DNA of 64,000 bases. Source: Chryseobacterium tructae. GTDB taxonomy: Bacteria > Bacteroidota > Bacteroidia > Flavobacteriales > Weeksellaceae. Each line of letters begins with the position of its first letter. Position 1 is the first letter of the stretch. The stretch is from the NCBI RefSeq assembly GCF_030409875.1, contig NZ_JAUFQR010000001.1, positions 868,001 to 932,000 of the forward strand, read 5' to 3'. This document shows, piece by piece, positions 40,207 to 49,548 of the stretch. The position numbers and the translations under genes were made by a program. The notes below the pieces were generated by a model, which saw only the letters and a list, made by a program, of their open reading frames with translations, made no database searches and had not been told where the DNA came from.

Positions 40207-41199
40207 ATGGAGCCGAAAGATATATTCAACATACAAACCGAACAGGATTTCCTGAATGCATCATTGAAGACATTTCGTTATCAGTATGAAAACGTTGAGA
40301 TATATAGAAAGTTTGTAGATTATCTAAACATCAATCCTGATGAGATCGACGACTTGTCAAAAATACCGTTCCTGCCGATTGAAATGTTTAAAAACCATCA
40401 GATTCTGGATAAAAATGTGAAGACGGATCTTTATTTTCAAAGTTCCGGAACCACACAGATGAATCTTTCCAAACACTTTATTGCTGATACGGATTTGTAT
40501 GAAGAAAGTATTTATAAAAGCTTTGAACAATTTATTGGGAAACCTGAAGATTTTATTTTCCTTGGTTTGCTTCCAAGTTATCTGGAAAGACAAAATTCAT
40601 CCCTGATCTACATGGTGGATTATCTGATGAAAAAATCCAACAAACCGGAAAACGGATATTTCCTTTACAATCATGCTGATCTTTTTGATCTTTTAAGCCA
40701 GTTGCAGAATAAAAAAGTAATCCTTTTCGGAGTTTCTTTTGCGCTGTTAGACTTTTTAGACTATTGTCATTCCGAGCGTAGCGAGGAAACTTTAAGTATT
40801 CTTGAGAACCTAGTTGTTATCGAAACCGGAGGAATGAAGGGAAGGAAAGAAGAAATGACTAAAGATGAGCTTCTGAAAATTTTACAGGATGGTTTTAAGA
40901 CTGATAAGATCTACTCAGAATACTCAATGACAGAATTGTTATCCCAGGCGTATTCCCTTGGTAATAACGAATATCAATGCCCCAACTGGATGCGGATCAA
41001 GATCAGAAATGCAGAAGACCCTTTCTCTTATGAAAAAGAAGGCAGAACCGGGGCTATTAATATCATCGATTTAGCCAATATCCATTCTTGTTCTTTCATT
41101 GCAACTCAGGATTTGGGTAAAATAGTTGGTAATAAATTTCAGGTACTGGGAAGAATAGATCATTCTGATATCAGAGGATGTAGCTTGCTGGTGAGTTAA
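40207..41199 (+). CDS. LuxE-like acyl-protein synthetase
   Basis: 330 residues resembling the acyl-protein synthetase LuxE of fatty-acid reductase systems and the LuxE/PaaK adenylating superfamily. Visible are LYFQSSGTTQMNLSKHF (the SSGTT loop) and YSEYSMTELLSQAYS, with the aryl/acyl-carrier-like end RTGAINIIDLANIHSCSF. It probably activates an acyl or aryl acid. There is no luxC or lux structural gene beside it. Around 40770 a dispersed repeat is read through in frame as CHSERSEETLSI. Confidence 0.85.
   Translation: MEPKDIFNIQTEQDFLNASLKTFRYQYENVEIYRKFVDYLNINPDEIDDLSKIPFLPIEMFKNHQILDKNVKTDLYFQSSGTTQMNLSKHFIADTDLYEESIYKSFEQFIGKPEDFIFLGLLPSYLERQNSSLIYMVDYLMKKSNKPENGYFLYNHADLFDLLSQLQNKKVILFGVSFALLDFLDYCHSERSEETLSILENLVVIETGGMKGRKEEMTKDELLKILQDGFKTDKIYSEYSMTELLSQAYSLGNNEYQCPNWMRIKIRNAEDPFSYEKEGRTGAINIIDLANIHSCSFIATQDLGKIVGNKFQVLGRIDHSDIRGCSLLVS
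40764..40796. repeat. CATTCCGAGCGTAGCGAGG element inside the LuxE-like gene
   Basis: The sequence CATTCCGAGCGTAGCGAGGA with CGAGCGTAGCG symmetry is read in frame as HSERSEE. The same translated sequence is familiar from intergenic repeats of other bacteria. A relative (ATTGCGAGAAACGAAGTCGT) is at 60878. Confidence 0.6.
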
Positions 41200-41280
41200 A
41201 TAAATGTGTTTCGGGATTCGTGGTGTGGAATACAAGATGTGAGACTTTTCGTTTGTAATAGATTTTTGACAGTGCAAACT

Positions 41281-41350
41281 TCTTTGATCATTTAAACCCG
41301 ATGTCTCTTATCTCATATCTCTTGTCTAAATGTCTCTTATCTAAAATCTA
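41281..41350. repeat. Pyrimidine-rich repeat upstream of 41355
   Basis: Repeated TGTCTCTTATCT blocks (ATGTCTCTTATCTCATATCT, then CTTGTCTAAATGTCTCTTAT and CTAAAATCTAAAC). It directly follows a TTCGGGATTCG element at 41212, and nothing coding is seen between 41200 and 41354. Confidence 0.5.
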
Positions 41351-41354
41351 AACT

Positions 41355-41900
41355 ATGCTCAAAATAGAAGAACTTGTTCACGCATATATTCATACCCATT
41401 GCGACTTTGAAAAAGAACTCGTTCTGACGAATTATTTTCAGGCAGATTGGGAAGCCGATATTCTTATTGTTGATGGAGAAGGAGTAAGTCATGAGATTGA
41501 AATCAAGCTTTCAAAAAGTGATTTTAAAAACGATTTCAAAAAATCATATATTCATAAAGATACCGGAGAAAAGTTTCTGAAACACGATAAGATTTCCTGT
41601 GGAGACTATGTTTGTAATGCATTCAGTTTCTTATTACCGATGGGTATGGTAGACGCAAGTCTCATTCCTGAACATTGTGGGATTATAGAATTTTATCATA
41701 ACGCAGATACCTGGGAAACGGAATTCTATCTTATTCGTCCTCCAAAAAGGCTTCACGAAGATTCTTACTGGAACCTGAATGATAAAGATCTTTTTATCAG
41801 AAAGATGGCTCTCAATTTATTACAACGGAAAATGGAAATCAAAGGAAAACATGAAGAACTGATTTTTAAAAATCCTTTTGATCTTAAAAACAAAAAGTAA
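41355..41900 (+). CDS. Uncharacterised protein with PD-(D/E)XK nuclease-like core
   Basis: 181 residues. The pattern ADILIVDGEGVSHEIEIKLSKSDFKNDFKKSYIHK (given as its key residues: Asp, then EIEIK, then a Lys-rich helix) has the arrangement of restriction-endonuclease-like folds, close to the MmcB-type family. The catalytic D-x(n)-ExK triad is plausible at the Asp before GEG and the EIK. No partner gene is recognised nearby. The function is inferred from this pattern only. Confidence 0.6.
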   Translation: MLKIEELVHAYIHTHCDFEKELVLTNYFQADWEADILIVDGEGVSHEIEIKLSKSDFKNDFKKSYIHKDTGEKFLKHDKISCGDYVCNAFSFLLPMGMVDASLIPEHCGIIEFYHNADTWETEFYLIRPPKRLHEDSYWNLNDKDLFIRKMALNLLQRKMEIKGKHEELIFKNPFDLKNKK

Positions 41901-42110
41901 TACCAGATTACTTGTAACAAGAGTAGATGAAATTATTTTTGTTACTTACATTTCATTTTAACAAGTTAATACTACTTACTTTGTTTTTTATCACCACATA
42001 GTCAAATAGATATCATCCTTCATCAGCGACGAAGTCGCCTTCTTTGCGTCCTAAAAATAAAGCATTTTCACCATAAATTTTGCGTTTAATAATAAGAATA
42101 AGCTTCTACA
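41901..42110. other. Intergenic stretch with a GACGAAGTCGCC repeat
   Basis: No gene is seen. ATCAGCGACGAAGTCGCCTT, then CTTTGCGTCCTAAAAATAAA, resembles dispersed repeats of this genome type (a relative is at 60880). It precedes the aqpZ terminator. Confidence 0.4.
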
Positions 42111-42114
42111 TAAA

Positions 42115-42140
42115 AAAATCCTGTCTGATGACAGGATTTT
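42115..42140 (-). terminator. aqpZ terminator
   Basis: AAAATCCTGTC / GACAGGATTTT stem with a TGAT loop, and an A-run on the plus strand giving a T-run on the minus strand. Confidence 0.85.
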
Positions 42141-42166
42141 ATAGTAATTTGTAATTCTAAAATTAA

Positions 42167-42886
42167 TTAATCCGCTATTTCCTCAGAATCTCTCTGAAGT
42201 AAGAATTTGTAGATTAATCCACCTACAATTCCACCAAGAATAGGAGCTACCCAGAACAACCAAAGTTGTGACATAGCCAGTCCACCTGTGAAAACTGCCT
42301 GCGAAAGGGATCTTGCAGGGTTTACAGAAGTATTGGTAATGGGGATAGAAATCAAGTGAATCAAAGTAAGCGCAAGACCAATAGCGATCCCTGCAAACTT
42401 ACCATTAGCCCATTTATCCGTAGCACCCATAATTACGATAAGGAAGAACGCTGTTAGTAAAAACTCTGCCAGGAATGCTGCGCCCATGCTGAATGCTTTT
42501 CCATTGTAGACGGCTTCTCCATAGAAATTGGTCGCAAATGCTCCCGGTTGTGAGAAATCTACAACTCCGGCTCCATTAAGGATCGTGTATAAACATCCTG
42601 CAGCCACAATAGCACCCAGACATTGTGCTACAATATAAGGAACAAGGTCTTTTGCAGAAAATCTTCCTCCTGCTAAAAGTCCGAAAGAAACTGCCGGATT
42701 GAAGTGACCACCGGAAATATGGCCTACCGCATAAGCCATTGTAAGAACAGTAAGACCGAAAGCTAAAGCAACTCCTAAAAGTCCGATACCGATGTCAGCA
42801 ACACCTGCTGCAAAAACAGCGCTCCCACAACCTCCGAAAACAAGCCAAAATGTGCCGAAAAATTCAGCAAAAAGTTTTTTTATCAT
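42167..42886 (-). CDS. aqpZ: Aquaporin Z
   Basis: Inner-membrane water channel. 239 residues, six membrane helices and both half-helix NPA motifs ([11 protein letters not shown] and [11 protein letters not shown]). The AqpZ start [19 protein letters not shown] is clear. The residue before the second motif (NTSVNPARS) matches the water-specific group rather than glycerol facilitators. Monocistronic. Confidence 0.97.
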   Translation of the reverse strand: MIKKLFAEFFGTFWLVFGGCGSAVFAAGVADIGIGLLGVALAFGLTVLTMAYAVGHISGGHFNPAVSFGLLAGGRFSAKDLVPYIVAQCLGAIVAAGCLYTILNGAGVVDFSQPGAFATNFYGEAVYNGKAFSMGAAFLAEFLLTAFFLIVIMGATDKWANGKFAGIAIGLALTLIHLISIPITNTSVNPARSLSQAVFTGGLAMSQLWLFWVAPILGGIVGGLIYKFLLQRDSEEIAD

Positions 42887-43102
42887 ATTGTTTATTTTTA
42901 AATGTAACTCAAATGTAAAATTTATATCTTAAAGTAAAAAGTTAAAACTGAAAAAATATTTCAAAATTGAGGCAACAAAAATTATAAATTCAGCAAATTG
43001 GTTTAATGTTTGTTTGGGATTTATTGGGATACTATTATGGATAGATTTGAATGAGATAACATAATTGTTTTATCCTTCGTAAGTAATTTAAAGAGGTGGT
43101 TA

Positions 43103-43722
43103 ATGAGAAAGTTTCTTTGTGTGGTCTTTGTACCTTTTATGTATAGTTTACATTATTCGCAGGCAGCAAAAAAAGTGCTTCCCTGCTATGATCTTACAAC
43201 TGTTTTAAAGGTAGAGCCTACTGCACTTTATAAACCTCATTTGGACGCTTCAAAAAGTTTTGGAATCCATTTACTAAAAGATTCTAAAACGGTACAGAAA
43301 TATATCAGTAATGGGAAGTTTCATAAAATAAAGAAATCAGGGAAAGGATATCAGGTACAGAAACTTGATTACAGCAGAGCCTATATGGTTTCCAAAGGAA
43401 AAACAACTCTGGAGAACATGGGCTCCAAATTTAGCAAAACAACAAAAGGGGGTACATTCACAGTTTCATCCATTACCAGAACCCTGGAAGATCAATGCAG
43501 ATTAAGAAGGGTGAACTCCAATGCTTCCCTAGGAATAAGTTCACACAACTATGGCAATTCCTTTGATATTTCTTATGTAAGATTCAATAATGTTCTCAAA
43601 TATAACCCGAAAATGGAAGTGGCTTTAGAGAAAGTTTAAAGCATTATGCAGATGCTGGAAGAATTTATTACATAAAGGAAAGACAACAGAGTTGTTATCA
43701 TATTACAGTGCGGAATTATTAA
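43103..43722 (+). CDS. DUF5715 / M15-like peptidoglycan peptidase, frameshifted near its end
   Basis: About 206 residues after repair, with a signal peptide (FLCVVFVPFMYSLHYSQA). The key segment is SSHNYGNSFDISYVRF, an H-x6-D zinc-binding pattern like VanY/M15 D,D-peptidases, preceded by CRLRRVNSNASLGI. The frame stops at 43639 because one T is missing in GTTTAAAG; with TTTT it continues VLKHYADAGRIYYIKERQQS to TAA at 43722. A cell-wall cutting role in the periplasm is likely. Monocistronic. Confidence 0.75.
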
Positions 43723-43781
43723 TTAAATTCCTACTTGCACAGCATGTTTAGTTTATATAATTTTATACAACTAAAAAAACC

Positions 43782-44558
43782 ATGCTTATGACAACATTAA
43801 ACATCGTAGAATATCTGCTCTCTGTGGAAGAGTGTAAAGCTGCTGCAAATAGTTGGGATTCTTGCCGTTCTGATTTTTCTAAAATGAAAGATTTGATCCC
43901 TACTAATTATGTATTTAATATTTCCGATGGGCCACTCGATTGGATGAGAAGTTACAGAGATTATCCTGAGTTTTGTGCAGCAATGGGGATATGGAATGAT
44001 CAGCTGATTCTGATCTTTTATCCTTTAAATGAAAAAGGTGATCGAATAGATCAAAAGGAATATCCTTTTAGTTATCTTACAGAACTTGAAAATGATCTGC
44101 AACTTCAGGAAGTTCAGGAATACACAATTGTTAAGAATGCAATTCTTTCTAAGAACCTTGAAAAAGTAGAGCAAACCTCAGACATGGCTTACCCTATTTC
44201 TAATAAACCTATTTTGGATCAGGATGTGGCGATAGAAGCTATTGAAACATGGAGAGAATCAGGAATGGATTGGTTTTATAAAGAGTATCAGGAGTCTAAA
44301 GGAATGGGAATCTTTAAAAGATTCTATGTGCCTACAGCAGATTTATGCCTTGGAAATGAAGGTTTAAGAGAAATCAAATGTTCTTTTGGACTTAAATATA
44401 ATAAAGTGTATGGAAGAATGCTGGTAACTCTTATTTTTATTTCATTCCACGAAAATCTTCAAAACTCCCCTCGTGCGCAGATGATTTCCAATATGTATGA
44501 TTGGGCAAAACCATGTCCTCCTATTTGCCGTATACCGGAAATGGAAAATGGATTTTAA
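43782..44558 (+). CDS. Hypothetical cytoplasmic protein
   Basis: 258 residues (or 256 from the second ATG at 43788), soluble, no signal peptide, not recognised. Distinct segments include ISDGPLDWMRSYRDYPEFCA and EAIETWRESGMDWFYKEYQE. Several conserved-looking Cys residues are near the C-terminus (MYDWAKPCPPICRIPEME). It lies 16 bp upstream of the membrane protein and two-component genes and may be part of that operon. Confidence 0.6.
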   Translation: MLMTTLNIVEYLLSVEECKAAANSWDSCRSDFSKMKDLIPTNYVFNISDGPLDWMRSYRDYPEFCAAMGIWNDQLILIFYPLNEKGDRIDQKEYPFSYLTELENDLQLQEVQEYTIVKNAILSKNLEKVEQTSDMAYPISNKPILDQDVAIEAIETWRESGMDWFYKEYQESKGMGIFKRFYVPTADLCLGNEGLREIKCSFGLKYNKVYGRMLVTLIFISFHENLQNSPRAQMISNMYDWAKPCPPICRIPEMENGF

Positions 44559-44574
44559 AATAATAAATTAAGGA

Positions 44575-45198
44575 ATGGCAGATCTTTATAAGACGATTTT
44601 ATTCCTAAACTACGGATTGCTTCTTACTGTTATAGTGTTGGGAGCTATCAAATACCGGATATTAAACCCTAAAGAAAAGCAATATTATTATTGTATTGCT
44701 TTTCTATTTTTTATTGAACTGCTGAATCTTGTTCTGCCTTATATTTTAAGACTTAATGATACTTCATTTCTTTACCCGTTTTACATTGCTGGAGAATTTT
44801 TTCTCCTGACGGGGTTATTTATTAGAAAGCTAGGTTTTCCAAAATATTTTTTGAAATTGGGCGCTGTACTTGCCGTTGGTTTTATGATTTTGAAATATGG
44901 TTTTAATTATCCTGCCAATAGTGATATTGCTAAAGTCGTTTCCAATATTATGATCATCTGCCTTTCGGGATTTACTCTGATTAATGAAATTAAAAAGACT
45001 TCAACTCAGAATCGCTTCCTTTGGGTAGATACCAGTATTTTTTTCTATTATTCTGTTTCTGTATTTATTTTTATTATTCAGCATCAGATCGTCAATCTTT
45101 CAGAGAACAGTTATTATATTCTCTTCAGTGTTAATAATATTCTTTCCAGTATTTTATACTGCTCACTTATATATACATTCATCCGATTAAAGAAGTAA
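44575..45198 (+). CDS. Membrane protein upstream of NarL-type two-component system
   Basis: 207 residues with about six membrane helices (LFLNYGLLLTVIVLGA, IAFLFFIELLNLVL, LYPFYIAGEFFLLTGLF and others), no recognised domain. In Bacteroidota such proteins often accompany small LuxR-type two-component systems as membrane sensors or integral partners. It precedes the kinase with the stop codon in or near its start region, so coupling is likely. Confidence 0.6.
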   Translation: MADLYKTILFLNYGLLLTVIVLGAIKYRILNPKEKQYYYCIAFLFFIELLNLVLPYILRLNDTSFLYPFYIAGEFFLLTGLFIRKLGFPKYFLKLGAVLAVGFMILKYGFNYPANSDIAKVVSNIMIICLSGFTLINEIKKTSTQNRFLWVDTSIFFYYSVSVFIFIIQHQIVNLSENSYYILFSVNNILSSILYCSLIYTFIRLKK

Positions 45199-45260
45199 CC
45201 TTAAATATCAATCTTTTAATCCTTATAATTGTTACCATAGCAGTTATCGTATCTTTTATT

Positions 45261-45980
45261 TTGCTGGCTTACAGAGCTTTTATCAGCAGAATTATTAAGG
45301 AGAAAAATGCCCAGCATGAAGTAGAAGTTCTTCATCAGAAAAAATTGATATTGGAAAACATTAAAGCTCAGGAAGAAGAACGGAAAAGAATGGCCGTTAT
45401 GATTCATGATGATATCGGAAATAGACTTAATATCCTTTCCTTATGGCTTAATAATCTCGATACTCAGGGTGATGAACTTATTAAAAAAAATATTTATAAC
45501 CAGATGTCCTCACTGATTGATGCATCCAGAAGTATTGCTCACTCACTGTATCCGGTTAATCTCGAATCGGTGGGGTTGGTTTTATATGTAGAAGAGCTCA
45601 TAGCCAACCTTTCTCATAAAATTAATATATCTCTGCAAGTAATGCCTGGATATGAAAAGAAGGATCTTTTTGTAGAAGTACAGTTGTACCGAATTATTCA
45701 GGAATTTACGACCAATGTCATCAAGCATTCAACAGCGACAGATCTTTGGATTTATATTAAAGATTATCCGCAAAATATGGTTGTCATTATTTCGGATAAC
45801 GGACAGGGATTTGAATATGAAAAAGTGAAGAAAGGCATGGGAATCAAAAATATTGAATCCAGAATCAAATCGATGAATGCTACCCATAAATGGAAAAAAT
45901 CTTTTTTAAATAAAGGAAGTCGTTTAATCATTAAAATTCCAAAACATCATGAGTTCCCAAATCAAAATAGCACTGATTGA
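45261..45980 (+). CDS. Sensor histidine kinase, HisKA_3 (NarX/LytS-like) type
   Basis: 239 residues from a TTG at 45261. The dimerisation/phospho-acceptor region is EERKRMAVMIHDDIGNRLNIL (His in IHDD) and the ATP-binding domain has DNGQGFEYEK and GMGIKNIESRI. A membrane helix (INLLILIIVTIAVIVSFI) is encoded in frame just upstream (about 45203-45260) but no ATG, GTG or TTG begins it, so the true start is unresolved and may lie earlier after a lost base. Its end overlaps the response regulator start at 45949 by 32 bp. Confidence 0.85.
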   Translation: MLAYRAFISRIIKEKNAQHEVEVLHQKKLILENIKAQEEERKRMAVMIHDDIGNRLNILSLWLNNLDTQGDELIKKNIYNQMSSLIDASRSIAHSLYPVNLESVGLVLYVEELIANLSHKINISLQVMPGYEKKDLFVEVQLYRIIQEFTTNVIKHSTATDLWIYIKDYPQNMVVIISDNGQGFEYEKVKKGMGIKNIESRIKSMNATHKWKKSFLNKGSRLIIKIPKHHEFPNQNSTD

Positions 45981-46626
45981 TGATGAGCAGCTGATCCTTG
46001 AAGGAGTAAAAATGCTGTTGTCCAATGAAAAAAATATATCCGTATGTCTTACTGCCGATAACGGACCAGACTTTATAGAATATCTGGAAAAGCTTTCAGA
46101 AAAAGAATTTCCAGATATTGCACTGGTAGACGTTCAGATGAAACCTATGAATGGATTTGAGCTGGTGGAAATTCTTAAAGAAAAACATCCGGATCTTAAA
46201 ATCATTATCCTCTCCTCCCATTATAAGACTTCTATTCTTGGTTATATGGTCAAATTGGGGGTATCTGCTTTCCTGCCGAAAAATTCAGATAAGAAAACAT
46301 TTATTGATGCCATTACCATGGTAGATAAAAATGGTGTTTTCTTTACTGCTGAAGATCATCAGATGTTGTTTACTTATATGAACAGCTCTGCCAAGAAAAA
46401 CTCACTTTTTGAAACCGAAGATGAGTTGTCTGAAAGAGAAAAAGACGTTGTGAAGCTGATCTGTCAGGAGTTTACAAACAATGAAATAGGAGAAAAACTT
46501 TTCATTAGTCCCCGAACAGTTGAAAGTCACAGGCAGCGTATTCTTGAAAAGATAGGTGCTAAAAATACGGTGGGAATAGTGATTTATGCCATTGTCAATA
46601 ATATTTACACTCTTGAAAAAATATAA
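45949..46626 (+). CDS. LuxR/NarL-family response regulator
   Basis: 225 residues. Receiver domain with IALIDDEQLILEGVKMLL, phospho-acceptor Asp in IALVDVQMKPMNGFE and Lys in SAFLPKNSDKKTF. The C-terminal LuxR helix-turn-helix is ELSEREKDVVKLICQEFTNN then SPRTVESHRQRILEKI. The ATG lies inside the end of the kinase gene, so translation is coupled. A GAAA-loop terminator follows at 46631-46650. The target genes are not visible. Confidence 0.95.
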   Translation: MSSQIKIALIDDEQLILEGVKMLLSNEKNISVCLTADNGPDFIEYLEKLSEKEFPDIALVDVQMKPMNGFELVEILKEKHPDLKIIILSSHYKTSILGYMVKLGVSAFLPKNSDKKTFIDAITMVDKNGVFFTAEDHQMLFTYMNSSAKKNSLFETEDELSEREKDVVKLICQEFTNNEIGEKLFISPRTVESHRQRILEKIGAKNTVGIVIYAIVNNIYTLEKI

Positions 46627-46630
46627 TAAG

Positions 46631-46650
46631 ATTCCGTAGAAATACGGAAT
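46631..46650 (+). terminator. Terminator of the NarL-type operon
   Basis: ATTCCGTA GAAA TACGGAAT followed by TTTTT. The GAAA tetraloop stem is perfect. Confidence 0.85.
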
Positions 46651-46778
46651 TTTTTATTTGGTACTTTTCACTCTAGCCAGACTGCTCTTTCTTCCGTTAT
46701 TTTGGAATGTCTCTTTTAGGGATTTTCAATAAAAACATAAATGTACAGAGATGATCTGTAATAAAAATTAACAAGAGA

Positions 46779-48113
46779 ATGAATGGCAGTAGAGTGATTT
46801 CCGTTGGGATTTTTTTTGACGGTACGGGAAATAATGGAGTAAATGCACTTTCATCAGATAAACCACTGAATAATAATGAAAGCTATCATGGTGCATTCAC
46901 CAATATCTATAAACTATACAAATTATTTATCGGTAACGAAAAAATATACATTGAAGGAATAGGAACAGTAACAGGAGGTGAAGACAATAATTTTGCTATC
47001 GCAACATGTGCTAATCCACCTTATGGAAAAGGGTATTCATCAGATGATAAGCTTCAGAAAGCAGAAGATTTCGTACAGAAAATTATTCATGACCAAGAGG
47101 GTGAATATCATTTTTATCTATACGGATTCGGAAGAGGAGGTATGTTGGCAAGAGCCTTTAGTCATTGGCTGTTTTCAAATTACTCTTTTGCCAATATCAA
47201 AGTAAAGTTTTTGGGAGCTTTTGATACTGTAGAGTCAAAACCTTTTAATACATATAATCTGAGTGTATCCCATCGTATAGAAAAGGCATTGCATATTTGT
47301 GCAGTTAATGAATGCAGATTCTTTTTTCCACTAACTGGTTTTTTTGAAAACTCAAGCATAATGCAGGATTATCAGCTTCGTGATAACACCTCTGTTTTCA
47401 AAGAAATTTTTGTGCCGGGAGTACATGCAGACATCGGCGGTGGATATTTGGAAGGGCCACAGTCCGTTTATATTTCTACAGATTTTGCCACTGCGGATGA
47501 TCTGAAAAATTATATTCAAAATATAAGAAATAGAAAAAGGGATATTGAAGGAAATCAAGTTTGGGATATCTTACTTTCGGGATTTGGGATGGAAAGGAAA
47601 GATGCTTTTTCAAAAGCTTATATCTCCAGAGATAAAGTATATAGTGAGCTTTCGAAAGTATATGGAAGACTGATGTTGGAAGAGACCAATGCGATATCAC
47701 AAGTATTTAAATCAGGAAATGATCTTGAGATAGATTATAACAGGCATGCTGTGTTACAAGGATTGTATGAAGAATTGCGGGACTATGTAGAGCAGTTTTC
47801 CATGGCTAAAAAACCATCATATAATTACAATAAACTGGCTGATTATATCCATATTGCTGCGAATTTTGGTCTTTATAATGACCATTTAAAGAATAGATCT
47901 GAGTATGAAATGAATGTCGAGCTGCTTAATAATGGATTGAATGTTTCAAGCAATACTACGGTAGATCAGACAAACAATGTAAGACTTTCTGTGGAGCTTC
48001 ATCTTCCTGAAGACAGTTTTGTGAGTGATTTTCTATATGGAACCAACGTTCCTAATAATGATATTTGGACTCGATCAATTATAAAAACTCCAGTAACAAG
48101 GCTGGTGAAATAA
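46779..48113 (+). CDS. DUF2235 (Tle1-like) protein without the nucleophile Ser
   Basis: 444 residues opening ISVGIFFDGTGNNG, typical of DUF2235 alpha/beta-hydrolases, to which the T6SS phospholipase effectors Tle1 belong. The elbow GFSRG expected from the family reads GFGRG here (residues 116-120; Ser replaced by Gly, codon GGA). The Asp of VHADIGGGYLEG is retained. The C-terminal part is helical without a signal peptide. It may be a non-catalytic binding or decoy form. Flanked by a two-component operon and a histidine decarboxylase gene; no T6SS genes are in the window. Confidence 0.85.
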   Translation: MNGSRVISVGIFFDGTGNNGVNALSSDKPLNNNESYHGAFTNIYKLYKLFIGNEKIYIEGIGTVTGGEDNNFAIATCANPPYGKGYSSDDKLQKAEDFVQKIIHDQEGEYHFYLYGFGRGGMLARAFSHWLFSNYSFANIKVKFLGAFDTVESKPFNTYNLSVSHRIEKALHICAVNECRFFFPLTGFFENSSIMQDYQLRDNTSVFKEIFVPGVHADIGGGYLEGPQSVYISTDFATADDLKNYIQNIRNRKRDIEGNQVWDILLSGFGMERKDAFSKAYISRDKVYSELSKVYGRLMLEETNAISQVFKSGNDLEIDYNRHAVLQGLYEELRDYVEQFSMAKKPSYNYNKLADYIHIAANFGLYNDHLKNRSEYEMNVELLNNGLNVSSNTTVDQTNNVRLSVELHLPEDSFVSDFLYGTNVPNNDIWTRSIIKTPVTRLVK

Positions 48114-48152
48114 ATAATTAGTGTTAGTCCTTTAGTTTTAAATTTAGGTTGT

Positions 48153-48176
48153 AAGGGCATCATATCGGATGCCCTT
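48153..48176 (+). terminator. Terminator after the DUF2235 gene
   Basis: AAGGGCATC / GATGCCCTT stem followed by T-rich DNA. It could also serve the convergent decarboxylase gene. Confidence 0.75.
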
Positions 48177-48200
48177 TATTTTTTATTTTGGAAAGAAACT

Positions 48201-49349
48201 TTATTTCATTTCTTTTGGATCATTAGAATAAGCACCTTCTTTAAGATCCAGTATCAAAAGATCTATCATCTTTTTTGTAATCCCGGGTCTAATGATAATA
48301 TGACTGAATTCACCATGAGTAGCCAGTTGCCATTTATATTGTAATTCTTTATGGACACGAGGAATAAGAATGGTCAGACTATTCGGATTTTGCCAGGCAT
48401 TAATGCCGATACCTGTCATTTTTTTCAAAGTATAAGCTGTGAGAATAAGGCATTCTTCTAGGCGGTGGCGCAGGCCTTCTGCCCCGAGACATTTGATGCT
48501 GTACCAAAGAAGGAGGGGAGTAATAGCATTTCGTGAGCCTGTAATTGTATCATCAAGGCTGTCCAGAACATCTACATAGCTTGAAACCTTTTCTTTATTA
48601 TGTTTTAAAACAATAATGACTCCACAAGGAATAGGGGATCCTATGAATTTGTGCCCACTTACAATGATAGAATCAGCTCCTTCACTAAAATCAAAATAAG
48701 GTTTAGGAGATAAAAACTGGGCATAGGCTCCACAGAAGGCAGCGTCACAATGGATATAGCGCTTTTTGATGTTAAATTTGTCTAAAATTTGTTGAATTTT
48801 CCGGATGTCATCCCTTGCTTCTTTGAGTGTCGTTCCAATATTAGCAACAATAATAACAGGGTGTTCAGTATTGATAAGAATCTTTTTTTTAAGGTCGTTA
48901 TAGTCTATTTCACCGTTGATTTGAGTCTTAATTTTCTGATGTTGTAATCCTAAAATATCAATATTCTTTTCAACACTGTAATGGGCTTCTTCCGAAAAAT
49001 AAACAATACCTTCGGGATGCAATCGCTTGGCAAGATAAAGGGCATACAGGTTGCCTTCTGAGCTTCCATTGGTAACATATCCCCAATAATTGTTTTCCGG
49101 AGCTTTAAATAAATCAGCAAAAAAACCTATAACCTCTCTTTCGAAAGAATGAGTATTCATGTGATGAGAGCCTCCTGAGTAGAATGAGTCTCCAGCATTG
49201 TTGACTGGAAATTTCAGAAACTTGTAAAGAAGACTGTAGTCAAAATCGATCGTGGAGGGATATCCAAGCAAATAATTATTTCTTTCTTCTAAATGCTTTT
49301 CCAGTTGATCAATTTTAATTTGGTCTCCTGGTAATAAACTTTTATTCAT
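48201..49349 (-). CDS. hdc: Histidine decarboxylase (PLP-dependent, group II type)
   Basis: 382 residues with the fold-type I PLP decarboxylase motifs: VTNGSSEGNLYALYLAKRL, HCDAAFCGAYAQF, and the PLP Lys in VSGHKFIGSPIPCGVII. The start GYPSTIDFDYSLLYKFLKFP and NTHSFEREV resemble bacterial histidine decarboxylases that make histamine, sometimes for siderophores. Plant serine decarboxylases are close relatives, so the exact amino acid is not certain. Monocistronic with no obvious transporter or siderophore gene beside it. Confidence 0.85.
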   Translation of the reverse strand: MNKSLLPGDQIKIDQLEKHLEERNNYLLGYPSTIDFDYSLLYKFLKFPVNNAGDSFYSGGSHHMNTHSFEREVIGFFADLFKAPENNYWGYVTNGSSEGNLYALYLAKRLHPEGIVYFSEEAHYSVEKNIDILGLQHQKIKTQINGEIDYNDLKKKILINTEHPVIIVANIGTTLKEARDDIRKIQQILDKFNIKKRYIHCDAAFCGAYAQFLSPKPYFDFSEGADSIIVSGHKFIGSPIPCGVIIVLKHNKEKVSSYVDVLDSLDDTITGSRNAITPLLLWYSIKCLGAEGLRHRLEECLILTAYTLKKMTGIGINAWQNPNSLTILIPRVHKELQYKWQLATHGEFSHIIIRPGITKKMIDLLILDLKEGAYSNDPKEMK

Positions 49350-49499
49350 TGTATTAATAGATTTGTGTCTTATAAAGATAAAAAAGATATCAGCTTATTT
49401 TCACGTTAATGAGAATAAAATTTTATTAATATTGAAAATATAAAAACAAGGTTTCATCGGTGTGTTTGTTCAAGATTCTGCTATTCATTTCTTTTTCCG

Positions 49500-49507
49500 T
49501 ACTTTTG
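49500..49507 (+). promoter_or_regulatory. -7 box for the ABC-F gene
   Basis: TACTTTTG matches TAnnTTTG and gives a leader of about 37 nt. Confidence 0.45.
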
Positions 49508-49548
49508 CCCCCGAAAATTCAATTATTCATTACTAATTATTAATTAAG

